From Duganella aquatilis (GTDB lineage: Bacteria > Pseudomonadota > Gammaproteobacteria > Burkholderiales > Burkholderiaceae_D): 64,000 nt of DNA. The notes below the pieces were generated by a model. The model was not told where the DNA came from. It worked only from the letters and a program-made list of their open reading frames with translations, and did no database searches. The stretch is taken from positions 62,001 to 126,000 of the forward strand of contig NZ_WKJL01000014.1 of the NCBI RefSeq assembly GCF_009674565.1, read 5' to 3'. Position numbers and translations under genes: made by a program. Shown one piece after another: positions 18,915-26,908 of the stretch. Each line of letters opens with the position of its first letter. Position 1 is the stretch's first letter.

Positions 18915-19142
18915 ATGGATCTGGAACTCAGAGTGGACCGGCTGGAAGCTTTTGCTGAAGACGCGAAGGTACGGCTGGTCCGCATCGAGACGCGCCTTGA
19001 CGCAATGGAAGCGCACATGGCGACCAAGGCCGACCTTGCTGGGCTGGAAACCCGGCTCATCAAGTGGTTTATTGTCACCGCGTTCGCGATTACCACGGTC
19101 ATGAGCGGGGTCGCCGTCGCCGTTGCCAAGCTTATACATTAA
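18915..19142 (+). CDS. Small coiled-coil, tail-anchored membrane protein of unknown function
   Basis: This 75-residue protein has residues 1-45 as an amphipathic heptad-like helix (LELRVDRLEAFAEDAKVRL, IETRLDAMEAHM) and residues 50-75 as one transmembrane segment (WFIVTAFAITTVMSGVAVAV) ending in a short KLIH tail. This resembles small coiled-coil/membrane proteins found beside many bacterial genes; no function is assigned. ATG 18915 has a strong AAGGAGG site. A second, shorter gene with a related C-terminal half follows 11 bases downstream (19154). Confidence 0.7.
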   Translation: MDLELRVDRLEAFAEDAKVRLVRIETRLDAMEAHMATKADLAGLETRLIKWFIVTAFAITTVMSGVAVAVAKLIH

Positions 19143-19153
19143 CGGCGGCGCTC

Positions 19154-19255
19154 ATGGACCTGGACGTGCTTGAAGCGACGATTTTAAAATGGTTCATCGC
19201 GACAGCCGTCACATTGACCGGCCTGGCTTTCGCTGTGGGCTGGTATGTCCATTAA
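19154..19255 (+). CDS. Very small membrane protein related to the preceding gene, possibly a degenerate duplicate
   Basis: ATG 19154 opens 33 codons: MDLDVLEATILKWF then one hydrophobic segment IATAVTLTGLAFAVGWYVH. The MDL start and the (L/I)(I/L)KWF(I)xTA segment match the ends of the 75-residue protein just upstream, but the roughly 40-residue coiled-coil middle is missing. It may be a shortened tandem copy that is still translated, or a remnant. The upstream ribosome site is weak (GGCGGCG). It is too short for certainty. Confidence 0.4.
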   Translation: MDLDVLEATILKWFIATAVTLTGLAFAVGWYVH

Positions 19256-19295
19256 AATAGTAAGATAGTGGCTTACGGTACAACCTAAGCCATTC

Positions 19296-20405
19296 ATGAC
19301 CTTTCTAAAAGAACCGCCGCACAAGCACGGCACCCTCGGCCGCAGCGCCATCGTCCTGGTGAACCTGGGCACGCCCGATGAGCCGACCCGTTCCGCCGTC
19401 CGCCGCTACCTGAAGGAATTCCTGTCCGACCCGCGCGTGGTCGAGATTCCCAAGGCCGTCTGGTGGTTCATCCTCAACCTGATCATCCTGCCGTTCCGCT
19501 CCGGCCAGTCGGCCAAGAAATACGAAACCATCTGGACCCGCGAAGGTTCGCCGCTGCGCACCCACACCGCCGCCCAGGCGCTGTACCTGCGCGGCGCCCT
19601 CGGCGAGCGCGGCCACCAGGACTTGACCGTCGCCATGGCCATGCGCTACGGTTCGCCGTCGCTGCCGGAGGTGCTGACCAAGCTGAAAGCCGACGGCGCC
19701 GAGCGCATCCTGGTACTGCCCGCCTATCCGCAATATTCCGGCACCACCACCGGCTCGATCTACGACGCCGTGTTCCAGCACTACGGCAAGGTGCGCAACA
19801 TCCCGGAGATGCGCTTCATCCGCAACTACCACGACCACGACGGTTATATCCACGCGCTCAAGCAGTCGGTGCTGGCCCACTGGGAACAGCACGGCCGGCC
19901 GGAAAAGCTGGTGATGAGTTTCCACGGCGTGCCGAAGCGCACGCTGATGCTGGGCGATCCCTATCACTGCGAATGCCTGAAAACCGCGCGCCTGCTGGCC
20001 GCCGCGCTGAAGCTGACGCTGGAACAGTACGTGGTCACCTTCCAGTCGCGTTTCGGCAAGGCCGAGTGGCTGCAGCCGTACACGGCGCCCACCGTGGCCC
20101 AGCTGGCACGCGACGGCGTCAAGCGGCTGGACGTGATCTGCCCCGGCTTCATCAGCGACTGCCTGGAGACGCTGGAAGAAATCTCGATGGAAGTGCGGCA
20201 TGACTTCGAATCCAACGGTGGCAAGGAATTTCACTACATCCCCTGCCTGAACGAATCGCCGGCCTGGATCGCCGCGCTGGCCGAAATCGCCGAGCAGCAC
20301 ATCATCGGCTGGCCGACGCAGATGGCGCCGGCCGAACGCGAGCTGCTGAAAAAAGAAGCAGAAGCCGCCCGCGCCAGCGCGCTGGAACGCGGCGCCGCCG
20401 ACTGA
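19296..20405 (+). CDS. hemH: Ferrochelatase
   Basis: This 369-residue enzyme inserts ferrous iron into protoporphyrin IX, the last step of protohaem synthesis. It shows VLVNLGTPDEPT near the N-terminus (about 20-31), YAMRYG-like AMAMRYGSPS, YPQYSGTTTGS (about 145-155), the catalytic histidine in MSFHGVPKRT (about 208-217) and CLNESPAWI towards the end. Normal length for bacterial HemH. It lies upstream of grpE-dnaK-dnaJ, separated by 211 bases that hold the heat-shock promoters. Confidence 0.96.
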   Translation: MTFLKEPPHKHGTLGRSAIVLVNLGTPDEPTRSAVRRYLKEFLSDPRVVEIPKAVWWFILNLIILPFRSGQSAKKYETIWTREGSPLRTHTAAQALYLRGALGERGHQDLTVAMAMRYGSPSLPEVLTKLKADGAERILVLPAYPQYSGTTTGSIYDAVFQHYGKVRNIPEMRFIRNYHDHDGYIHALKQSVLAHWEQHGRPEKLVMSFHGVPKRTLMLGDPYHCECLKTARLLAAALKLTLEQYVVTFQSRFGKAEWLQPYTAPTVAQLARDGVKRLDVICPGFISDCLETLEEISMEVRHDFESNGGKEFHYIPCLNESPAWIAALAEIAEQHIIGWPTQMAPAERELLKKEAEAARASALERGAAD

Positions 20406-20445
20406 AAAGCAACATTACCCGCCTCACCACACCGTCACCCGACAA

Positions 20446-20472
20446 TCAGCACTTGCGGGTGACGAGTGCCAG
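20446..20472 (+). promoter_or_regulatory. CIRCE-like HrcA operator upstream of grpE
   Basis: TCAGCACTT, nine bases, GAGTGCCAG matches the CIRCE consensus TTAGCACTC-N9-GAGTGCTAA at 7 of 9 positions in each arm with the correct 9-base spacer. It overlaps a plausible sigma-70 promoter, with TTGCGG (20453-20458) 18 bases before TAAAAT (20477-20482). HrcA binding is inferred; no hrcA gene is in the window. Confidence 0.7.
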
Positions 20473-20482
20473 CCTGTTAAAA
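20453..20482 (+). promoter_or_regulatory. Sigma-70-type promoter under the CIRCE-like operator
   Basis: TTGCGG at 20453 and TAAAAT at 20477 are spaced 18 bases. The -35 box lies inside the CIRCE-like dyad, so repressor binding would block it. It would supply basal grpE-dnaK transcription alongside the sigma-32 promoter about 75 bases downstream. Confidence 0.5.
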
Positions 20483-20531
20483 TAGCCGCCTGATGCAGGA
20501 TTCCGTTGTTGAAATGGCAGGTGAAATAACC

Positions 20532-20558
20532 CTTGAAAACGTAGGTTATCGCCCCATT
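20532..20558 (+). promoter_or_regulatory. Sigma-32 heat-shock promoter of grpE
   Basis: CTTGAAA (20532-20538), 13 bases, CCCCATT (20552-20558) matches the sigma-32 consensus CTTGAAA-N(12-14)-CCCCATnT. It lies 59 bases before the grpE start. Confidence 0.9.
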
Positions 20559-20616
20559 TGCTGCCACAGCGGTAACAACGGTAATGTCAAACAAATACGA
20601 TTGTAGGAGTCTCTAG

Positions 20617-21168
20617 ATGCAAGATCAGGAAAACCAAGCCGTACCACCTAATCCAGAGGCGGCAGCAGCCGCTGCGTCGGCCCAACCATCGACCCCGGAA
20701 GCTGGCCTGTCCTCGCTGGAACAGCAGCTGGCCGACACCGAAGCCAAGCTGGCCGAAATGCATGACGCGTTCATGCGTGCCAAGGCGGACGGTGAAAACA
20801 TCCGTCGCCGCGCCCAGGAAGATGTCTCCAAGGCCCACAAGTTCGCGGTAGAAAGCTTTGCCGAGGCGCTGGTGCCGGTCAAAGACAGCCTGGAAATGGC
20901 GCTGAAAGTCGAAGCGCCAACGCTGGAATCGCTGAAGGAAGGCGTTGAAATGACGCTCAAGCAACTGTCCGCAGCCTTCGAGCGCAACCGCCTGATCGCC
21001 ATCGAACCGGCGCAGGGCGAGAAGCTGGACCCGAACAAGCACCAGGCCGTTGCCGTGGTGCCTGCCGACCAGGAAGCCAATACGGTTGTTTCCGTGCTGC
21101 AAAAAGGTTACATGATCGCGGACCGCCTGCTGCGTCCGGCCATCGTCACCGCAGCGCAAGCCAAATAA
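20617..21168 (+). CDS. grpE: Nucleotide exchange factor GrpE
   Basis: This 183-residue co-chaperone releases ADP from DnaK. Residues 1-35 are a low-complexity Ala-rich tail and about 33-85 form the long coiled coil ([35 protein letters not shown]). The C-terminal beta domain contains [13 protein letters not shown] and ending [18 protein letters not shown] is the family signature. Ribosome site GTAGGAG precedes ATG 20617. It is first gene of grpE-dnaK-dnaJ, under a CIRCE-like operator and a sigma-32 promoter. Confidence 0.97.
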   Translation: MQDQENQAVPPNPEAAAAAASAQPSTPEAGLSSLEQQLADTEAKLAEMHDAFMRAKADGENIRRRAQEDVSKAHKFAVESFAEALVPVKDSLEMALKVEAPTLESLKEGVEMTLKQLSAAFERNRLIAIEPAQGEKLDPNKHQAVAVVPADQEANTVVSVLQKGYMIADRLLRPAIVTAAQAK

Positions 21169-21173
21169 ATATC

Positions 21174-21196
21174 AAGCTCTTGAAAATATAGAGCTT
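21174..21196. repeat. 7-bp inverted repeat with 9-base spacer between grpE and dnaK
   Basis: AAGCTCT (21174-21180) and AGAGCTT (21190-21196) are exact complements around TGAAAATAT. The right arm runs into TTTT, so it could be a weak terminator/attenuator after grpE. It also overlaps the -35 of the dnaK sigma-32-like promoter. Spacer length equals CIRCE, but the arm sequence does not. Confidence 0.45.
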
Positions 21197-21205
21197 TTCC
21201 ACATA
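21179..21205 (+). promoter_or_regulatory. Sigma-32-like promoter of dnaK
   Basis: CTTGAAA (21179-21185), 13 bases, CCACATA (21199-21205). The -35 box is perfect, and the -10 matches CCCCATnT at most positions. It would give dnaK its own heat-inducible start in addition to read-through from grpE. Confidence 0.65.
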
Positions 21206-21244
21206 TTAGTACCATCTGAACTCTAGCAAATAAGGAAGAAAATC

Positions 21245-23185
21245 ATGGGTAGAATTATCGGTATCGATCTGGGAACCACGAATTCCTGCGTTTCCGTCAT
21301 GGAAAATGGTCAGCCAAAGGTAATCGAAAACGCCGAAGGCGCACGTACGACGCCATCGATCATTGCTTACCAAGAAGATGGTGAAATCCTGGTCGGAGCA
21401 CCGGCCAAACGCCAGGCTGTGACCAACCCGAAAAACACGCTGTTCGCTGTCAAGCGCCTGATCGGTCGTAAATTCGACGAGAAGGAAGTGCAGAAGGACA
21501 TCGGCCTGATGCCTTACTCGATCACCAAAGCCGACAACGGCGATGCATGGATCGGCGTACGCGACAAGAAACTGGCGCCGCCACAAATCTCGGCGGAAGT
21601 GCTGCGCAAGATGAAGAAAACCGCGGAAGATTACCTGGGTGAAGAAGTCACCGAGGCCGTCATCACCGTACCGGCGTACTTCAACGACTCGCAGCGTCAG
21701 GCCACCAAGGACGCCGGCCGTATCGCTGGCCTGGACGTCAAACGCATCATCAACGAACCGACCGCAGCCGCGCTGGCTTTCGGCCTGGACAAGACCGAAA
21801 AGGGTGACCGCAAGATCGCCGTGTACGACTTGGGCGGCGGTACCTTCGACGTGTCGATCATTGAAATCGCCGACGTGGATGGCGAGAAGCAGTTCGAAGT
21901 GCTGTCGACCAACGGCGACACCTTCCTGGGCGGCGAAGACTTCGACCAGCGCATCATCGATTACATCATCGAAGAGTTCAAGAAGATCAACGGCCTGGAC
22001 CTGAAAAAAGATCCGATCGCCCTGCAGCGCATCAAGGCTTCGGCCGAGCGCGCGAAGATCGAATTGTCGTCGTCGCAGCAGACCGAAATCAACGAGCCGT
22101 ACATCGCCATGGCGAACGGCGCGCCGGTCCACCTGACGCTGAAAATGACCCGCGCCAAGCTGGAATCGCTGGTGGAAGAGCTGATCAACGCCACCATCGA
22201 GCCATGCAAAACCGCGATCAAGGACGCTGGCGTCAAAGTGTCGGACATCGATGACATCATCCTGGTCGGCGGCATGACCCGTATGCCAAAGGTGCAGGAA
22301 AAGGTCAAAGAGTTCTTCGGCAAGGATCCACGCAAGGACGTGAATCCGGACGAAGCGGTGGCGGTTGGCGCGGCGATCCAAGGTTCGGTGCTGTCGGGCG
22401 AACGCAAGGACTTGCTGCTGCTGGACGTGACGCCGCTGTCGCTGGGTATCGAAACCCTGGGCGGCGTGATGACCAAGATGATCCACAAGAACACCACGAT
22501 TCCGACCAAGTTCTCGCAAGTGTTCTCGACCGCCGACGACAACCAGCCTGCGGTGACCATCAAGGTCTACCAGGGTGAGCGCGAAATCGCGGCCGGCAAT
22601 AAGGGCCTGGGCGAATTCAACCTGGAAGGCATCCCGCCGGCAGCACGCGGCACGCCACAGATCGAAGTGACCTTCGACATCGACGCCAACGGCATTCTGC
22701 ACGTCGGCGCGAAAGACAAGGCCACCGGCAAAGAGAACAAGATCACGATCAAGGCCAACTCCGGTCTGACCGAAGCGGAAATCCAGAAAATGGTGAAAGA
22801 CGCTGAAGTCAACGCTGAAGAAGACAAGAAAGTGAAGGAACTGGCTGAGTCGCGCAACCAGGCCGACGCACTGGTGCACTCGACCCGCAAGTCGCTGACC
22901 GAATACGGCGACAAGCTGGAAGCCGGCGAGAAAGAGAAGATCGAAGCTGCGATCACCGACCTGGAAGCCTCGATCAAATCGGGCGACAAGGCCGAAATCG
23001 ACGCCAAGGTGGCTTCGCTGTCGACCGCTTCGCAGAAGCTGGGCGAGAAGATGTACGCCGACATGCAGGCGCAGCAAGCGGCCGGCGGTGCGGAAGGTGC
23101 GGCGCCAGGCGCAGGCGCCGAGCAGGCCAAGCCACAGGACGACGTGGTGGACGCCGACTTCAAAGAAGTCAAAGACAGCAAGTAA
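21245..23185 (+). CDS. dnaK: Molecular chaperone DnaK (Hsp70)
   Basis: This 646-residue Hsp70 has [19 protein letters not shown] at the N-terminus, [19 protein letters not shown], the [12 protein letters not shown] phosphate loop, [13 protein letters not shown], a substrate-binding domain from about 390 ([19 protein letters not shown]) and a helical lid. The tail is rich in Ala, Gly and Gln and ends in [12 protein letters not shown], the EEVD-like proteobacterial C-terminus. Codon use is visibly more biased than in neighbours, as expected for a highly expressed gene. Ribosome site AAGGAAG precedes ATG 21245. Confidence 0.98.
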   Translation: MGRIIGIDLGTTNSCVSVMENGQPKVIENAEGARTTPSIIAYQEDGEILVGAPAKRQAVTNPKNTLFAVKRLIGRKFDEKEVQKDIGLMPYSITKADNGDAWIGVRDKKLAPPQISAEVLRKMKKTAEDYLGEEVTEAVITVPAYFNDSQRQATKDAGRIAGLDVKRIINEPTAAALAFGLDKTEKGDRKIAVYDLGGGTFDVSIIEIADVDGEKQFEVLSTNGDTFLGGEDFDQRIIDYIIEEFKKINGLDLKKDPIALQRIKASAERAKIELSSSQQTEINEPYIAMANGAPVHLTLKMTRAKLESLVEELINATIEPCKTAIKDAGVKVSDIDDIILVGGMTRMPKVQEKVKEFFGKDPRKDVNPDEAVAVGAAIQGSVLSGERKDLLLLDVTPLSLGIETLGGVMTKMIHKNTTIPTKFSQVFSTADDNQPAVTIKVYQGEREIAAGNKGLGEFNLEGIPPAARGTPQIEVTFDIDANGILHVGAKDKATGKENKITIKANSGLTEAEIQKMVKDAEVNAEEDKKVKELAESRNQADALVHSTRKSLTEYGDKLEAGEKEKIEAAITDLEASIKSGDKAEIDAKVASLSTASQKLGEKMYADMQAQQAAGGAEGAAPGAGAEQAKPQDDVVDADFKEVKDSK

Positions 23186-23192
23186 TCACGTC

Positions 23193-23212
23193 ATTCCCGC
23201 TCAGGCGGGAAT
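23193..23212. repeat. REP-like palindrome in the dnaK-dnaJ gap
   Basis: ATTCCCGC-TCAG-GCGGGAAT is an 8-base perfect stem with a 4-base loop. The core (CATTCCCGC..GCGGGAATGG) resembles short extragenic palindromes common in many proteobacterial genomes. No second copy was seen in this window. Confidence 0.6.
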
Positions 23213-23216
23213 GGCC

Positions 23217-23261
23217 AGCCGAGTCGTGTGGCCGTGTCAAACGGCGCCGGCTCGGCTTTTT
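23217..23261 (+). terminator. Hairpin with T-run after dnaK
   Basis: AGCCGAG (23217-23223) pairs with CTCGGCT (23251-23257). An inner GCCG/CGGC pair (23231-23234 and 23242-23245) extends the fold, and five Ts follow. It could terminate or attenuate between dnaK and dnaJ, lowering dnaJ relative to dnaK. Confidence 0.65.
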
Positions 23262-23301
23262 CGCATAAATCAGTACAGAATATAAGCAAGGTCCCGACAA
23301 T

Positions 23302-24426
23302 ATGGCAAAGCGTGATTTCTACGAGATACTCGGTGTCGCAAAGAGCGCATCGGAAGACGAGATCAAGAAGGCCTATCGCAAACTGGCTATGAAGTACCAT
23401 CCGGACCGCAATCCGGACAGCAAAGACGCGGAAGAGAAATTCAAGGAAGTCAAAGAAGCCTACGAAATGCTGACCAATCCGGAGAAGCGCGAAGCGTATG
23501 ACCGTTACGGTCACGCCGGCGTCGATCCGAATGCGGGCGGCGGCGGCTTCGGCGGCGGCGCCGGCGGTTTCGGCGACGCCTTTGGCGACATCTTCGGCGA
23601 CATCTTCGGCGGCGGCCGCGGCCGCAGCCAGGGCCCGCAGGTGTACCGCGGCGCCGATCTGCGCTACAACCTGGAAATCACGCTGGAACAGGCGGCGCAC
23701 GGCTTCGACACCACCATCCGCGTGCCGTCGTGGGACAAGTGCGACACCTGCCACGGCACCGGCGCCAAGCCGGGCACCTCGCCGGTGACCTGCTCGACCT
23801 GCGCCGGCCACGGCCAGGTGCGCATGCAGCAGGGCTTCTTCAGCATCCAGCAGACCTGCCCGAAATGCCACGGCACCGGCAAGATCATTCCCGAGCCATG
23901 CGCCGCGTGCTCGGGCCAGGGCCGCATCAAGCGCAACAAGACGCTGGAAGTGAAGATCCCGGTCGGCATCGACAACGGCATGCGCATCCGCTCGTCCGGC
24001 AACGGCGAACCGGGTACCAATGGCGGACCGTCGGGCGACTTGTACGTGGAAATCCACATCAAGCCGCACAGCGTGTTCCAGCGCGAAGGCGACGACCTGC
24101 ACTGCGAAATGCCGATCTCCTTCGCCAAGGCGGCGCTGGGCGGCGAAATCGAAGTGCCGACGCTCTCTGGTAAAGTATCGTTTACGATCCCGGAAGGCAC
24201 CCAGTCGGGCAAGACCTTCCGCCTGAAAGGCAAGGGCATCAAGGGCGTGCGTTCCGGTTTCGCGGGCGACCTGTTCTGCCACGTGGCGGTCGAGACGCCG
24301 GTCAAGCTGACCGACAAGCAGAAAGACCTGCTGCGCGAGTTCGAGAAGTCGACCACCGAGGGCGGCAACAAGCACAGCCCGCAGACGAAAACCTGGCGTG
24401 ACAAGGTCAAGGACTTCTTTGAGTAA
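23302..24426 (+). CDS. dnaJ: Molecular chaperone DnaJ (Hsp40)
   Basis: This 374-residue type I J-protein stimulates DnaK ATPase and delivers clients. It has a J domain at 1-70 with HPD in [11 protein letters not shown] (about 32-34), a Gly/Phe-rich linker (about 75-115) and four CxxCxGxG zinc motifs ([32 protein letters not shown]; about 147-210). C-terminal beta domains I/II follow ([31 protein letters not shown]). It is the last gene of the heat-shock cluster, separated from dnaK by a palindrome and a terminator-like hairpin. Confidence 0.98.
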   Translation: MAKRDFYEILGVAKSASEDEIKKAYRKLAMKYHPDRNPDSKDAEEKFKEVKEAYEMLTNPEKREAYDRYGHAGVDPNAGGGGFGGGAGGFGDAFGDIFGDIFGGGRGRSQGPQVYRGADLRYNLEITLEQAAHGFDTTIRVPSWDKCDTCHGTGAKPGTSPVTCSTCAGHGQVRMQQGFFSIQQTCPKCHGTGKIIPEPCAACSGQGRIKRNKTLEVKIPVGIDNGMRIRSSGNGEPGTNGGPSGDLYVEIHIKPHSVFQREGDDLHCEMPISFAKAALGGEIEVPTLSGKVSFTIPEGTQSGKTFRLKGKGIKGVRSGFAGDLFCHVAVETPVKLTDKQKDLLREFEKSTTEGGNKHSPQTKTWRDKVKDFFE

Positions 24427-24456
24427 CTTGTCGGTCACACGCAGTTGGTAATATCG

Positions 24457-24495
24457 GACCGCCGCGCTGCCATGTTGGGCAGACCGGCGGTCTTC
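24457..24495 (+). terminator. Putative terminator after dnaJ
   Basis: GACCGCC (24457-24463) pairs with GGCGGTC (24486-24492), and CTGCC/GGCAG form an inner stem (24467-24471 and 24478-24482). The tail is TTCTT, not a pure T-run, so strength is uncertain. It lies 30 bases after the dnaJ stop. Confidence 0.55.
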
Positions 24496-24515
24496 TTATG
24501 TACGAGAGGAGCATC

Positions 24516-25181
24516 ATGGAAAGTCTGAAAAACAGCACGTCCCCCCTGCGTGGCCTGCTTGAGAACAACCGTCGCTGGGCGGAATCGGAAGTCGAGCGCG
24601 ACCCCGAATTCTTCAGCCGGCTGGCGAATCAGGCCGCACCGGAATACCTGTGGATCGGTTGCTCGGACAGCCGGGTGCCGGCGAACGAGCTGCTGGGCCT
24701 GTTGCCGGGCGACGTATTCGTGCACCGGAATATCGCCAACGTGGTGGTGCACTCGGACCTGAACTGCCTGTCGGTACTGCAGTTCGCGATTGATGTGCTG
24801 AAGGTCAAGCACGTGATCATCGTCGGCCACTATGGCTGCAAGGGCGTGCACGCCGCCATGACCGGCACCCGCGTCGGCCTGGTCGACAACTGGCTGCGCC
24901 ATGTGCACGACGTGCACCAGAAGCACGAACGCTACATGGGCACCGTGATCAACGAGCAGAAGCGCTCGGAGCGCCTGGTGGAACTGAACGTGGTGGAGCA
25001 GGTGTCCAACGTCTGCGCCACCACCATCGTGCAGGATGCCTGGCTGCGCGGCCAGGAGCTGACGGTGCACGGCTGGGTCTACGGCATCAACGACGGCAAG
25101 CTGCAGGACATGGGCATCGCCGTCAACGCGCTGGATCAGTTGGCGCCGGCGGTTGCGAAGCGTCTCAGCATCTACGAATGA
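24516..25181 (+). CDS. can: Beta-class carbonic anhydrase
   Basis: This 221-residue enzyme interconverts CO2 and bicarbonate. Zinc ligands are Cys49 (IGCSDSRVP, with Asp51 and Arg53 as the catalytic dyad), His105 and Cys108 (VGHYGCKGV), in the E. coli Can arrangement. GDVFVHRNIANVV is the standard active-site wall. ATG 24516 has GAGAGGA at a good distance; the upstream in-frame ATG 24498 does not. The stop overlaps the start of the GNAT gene (ATGA), so the two are translationally coupled. Confidence 0.95.
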   Translation: MESLKNSTSPLRGLLENNRRWAESEVERDPEFFSRLANQAAPEYLWIGCSDSRVPANELLGLLPGDVFVHRNIANVVVHSDLNCLSVLQFAIDVLKVKHVIIVGHYGCKGVHAAMTGTRVGLVDNWLRHVHDVHQKHERYMGTVINEQKRSERLVELNVVEQVSNVCATTIVQDAWLRGQELTVHGWVYGINDGKLQDMGIAVNALDQLAPAVAKRLSIYE

Positions 25182-25945
25182 GATGGCAGCTGGCTGACAG
25201 CATCGAGGCGCACGCCTGGCGCGACTGCTTTGCAGCCGCGCCGGCAGCACTGGGCTGTACGGTGCAGCAGGTGCCGGACACGGACGCGCCGCTGCTGATC
25301 TGCCGCACGCTGCCGGCCCCGATGTTCAACCGGGTGATCGGCGCCAGCCACGACGCCAGCCTGCCGTGGATCAAGCATGCTTACCGCAGCGCGGGCATGG
25401 ATGCGTTCTGGCTGCATGGCTGGGTCGCGGCGGACGCCGAGCCGCCGGCCGACCACCCTGCGTGGCTCAAATTCCTTTACGACCTGGATCAGCCCTTGCC
25501 GGCCACCCGGCAGGACTCGCCACTGAGCGTGCGCCTGGCGCGGCCGGACGAAGCGGCGCTGGCCGGCGACGTCATGCACCGCGGCTTCGGCCTGCCGGAG
25601 GCGATTACGCAGTGGCTGGGTTCCCTGGCCGGCCGTGACGGCTGGCGGATCTATTTTGCCTGCACGCCGGACGGTTCGCCGGTAGCGGTCGGCGCGCTGT
25701 TCATCGAAAACGGCACGGCGTGGCTGGGCATGGGCTGCACGGCGCCGGAAGCACGCGCACAAGGTGCGCAGACACTGCTGCTGGCGGCGCGCCTGGCCGA
25801 GGCACGCCGCACCGGTTGCACCGTCGCGGCAGTGGAGGCGGGCATGCCGCGCAACGGCGAGAACAATCCTTCCATGAACAACATCCTGCGCGCCGGCTTC
25901 CAGTTGCAGGGTGTGCGCGTCAACTACGCTACAGAATCCAAATAA
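25178..25945 (+). CDS. GNAT family N-acetyltransferase
   Basis: This 255-residue protein has its acetyltransferase domain in the C-terminal half (about 115-255): VRLARPDEAALAGDVM, VGALFIENGTAWLGMGCT (strands 4-5) and a P-loop variant EARAQGAQTLLLAARLAEA, then NNPSMNNILRAGFQLQGVRVNY. The N-terminal half (1-110) has no recognised domain. The substrate is unknown. It overlaps the carbonic anhydrase stop codon by 4 bases, which suggests co-translation, though no known functional link exists. Confidence 0.8.
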   Translation: MRWQLADSIEAHAWRDCFAAAPAALGCTVQQVPDTDAPLLICRTLPAPMFNRVIGASHDASLPWIKHAYRSAGMDAFWLHGWVAADAEPPADHPAWLKFLYDLDQPLPATRQDSPLSVRLARPDEAALAGDVMHRGFGLPEAITQWLGSLAGRDGWRIYFACTPDGSPVAVGALFIENGTAWLGMGCTAPEARAQGAQTLLLAARLAEARRTGCTVAAVEAGMPRNGENNPSMNNILRAGFQLQGVRVNYATESK

Positions 25946-26023
25946 CGATATCGGATAAGCTTCGTTTTCTTAATAAGCACGGCGGCATAGACTGTATGGC
26001 ACATATTTCTCAAGGTGTGCGCC

Positions 26024-26893
26024 ATGGCTGCCGTGCTGCAGGATTCCATTCAGGTTGAGTTGTTTGATGCGCCGCTGGGCGCCGAGATTCTGGGGCTGGA
26101 CCTGAACCGTCCGCTGCCGCAGCGGGATTTCCAGCGCATCCACAAGGCGCACCTGGATCACCACCTGCTTGTGTTCCGCGACCAGCGCATCACGCCGCAG
26201 CAGCAGGTCGATTTCAGCCGCCGTTTCGGGCCGCTGCAAATCCACGTGCTGCGCAATTTTCAGCTGCCTTCCAATCCGGAGGTGCTGATCATCTCCAACA
26301 TCATTGAAGACGGCAAGCCGATCGGCCTGGGCGACGCCGGCCACTTCTGGCATTCCGATTTGTCGTATGTCGAAAAACCGAGCCTCGGCTCCATGCTGCA
26401 CGCGCAGGAACTGCCGGCGCAAGGCGGCGATACGCTGTTCGCCAATATGCACCTGGCGTGGGACACCCTGCCGGCCGCGCTGCGCAGCGCCGTGCAGGGC
26501 GCGCGCGCCGAACACAGTTATCTGACGCAGTACGAAGAGCTGCGCCGCCGCAGTCCGTTCCGCCCGGCGCTGACGCAGGCACAGATCGACGAGGTCAGGC
26601 CGGTGGTGCATCCGGTGGTGCGCACGCACCCTGAGACCGGCCGCAAGGCGCTGTTCGTCAGCGAGCATTTCACCACCCGCATCGTCGGCATGCCCGAAGA
26701 CGAAAGCCGCGCGCTGCTGGCCGAGCTGTTCGAGCACAGCGTGCTGCCGGAGCATGTGTACCGCCACCGCTGGGCGCCGCATGACATGGTGTTCTGGGAT
26801 AACCGCTCGCTGATGCATCTGGCGGCCGGCACGCCGGAGCATCTGCGCCGCAAGCTGTATCGCACCACCATCGAAGGCGACGTGCCTTTCTAA
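26024..26893 (+). CDS. TauD/TfdA family Fe(II)/2-oxoglutarate dioxygenase
   Basis: This 289-residue enzyme has the TauD-fold iron triad: HSD in GHFWHSDLSYV (about 107-117) and a distal His in FWDNRSLMHLA, with the 2-oxoglutarate-binding Arg in LRRKLYRTTIEG near the C-terminus. Relatives desulfonate taurine, cleave alkyl sulfates or oxidise 2,4-D. Since an SsuABC/TauABC-like importer follows, an organosulfur substrate is likely. ATG 26024 has AAGG at a spacing of 8-9; the in-frame GTG at 26015 overlaps that site. Confidence 0.85.
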   Translation: MAAVLQDSIQVELFDAPLGAEILGLDLNRPLPQRDFQRIHKAHLDHHLLVFRDQRITPQQQVDFSRRFGPLQIHVLRNFQLPSNPEVLIISNIIEDGKPIGLGDAGHFWHSDLSYVEKPSLGSMLHAQELPAQGGDTLFANMHLAWDTLPAALRSAVQGARAEHSYLTQYEELRRRSPFRPALTQAQIDEVRPVVHPVVRTHPETGRKALFVSEHFTTRIVGMPEDESRALLAELFEHSVLPEHVYRHRWAPHDMVFWDNRSLMHLAAGTPEHLRRKLYRTTIEGDVPF

Positions 26894-26908
26894 TCCTTGA
26901 GGAATTCC

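Noticed and set aside
21174-21196. AAGCTCT-N9-AGAGCTT as a second CIRCE element
   Set aside because: Spacer matches, but the arms share little with TTAGCACTC/GAGTGCTAA. It is listed only as an inverted repeat.
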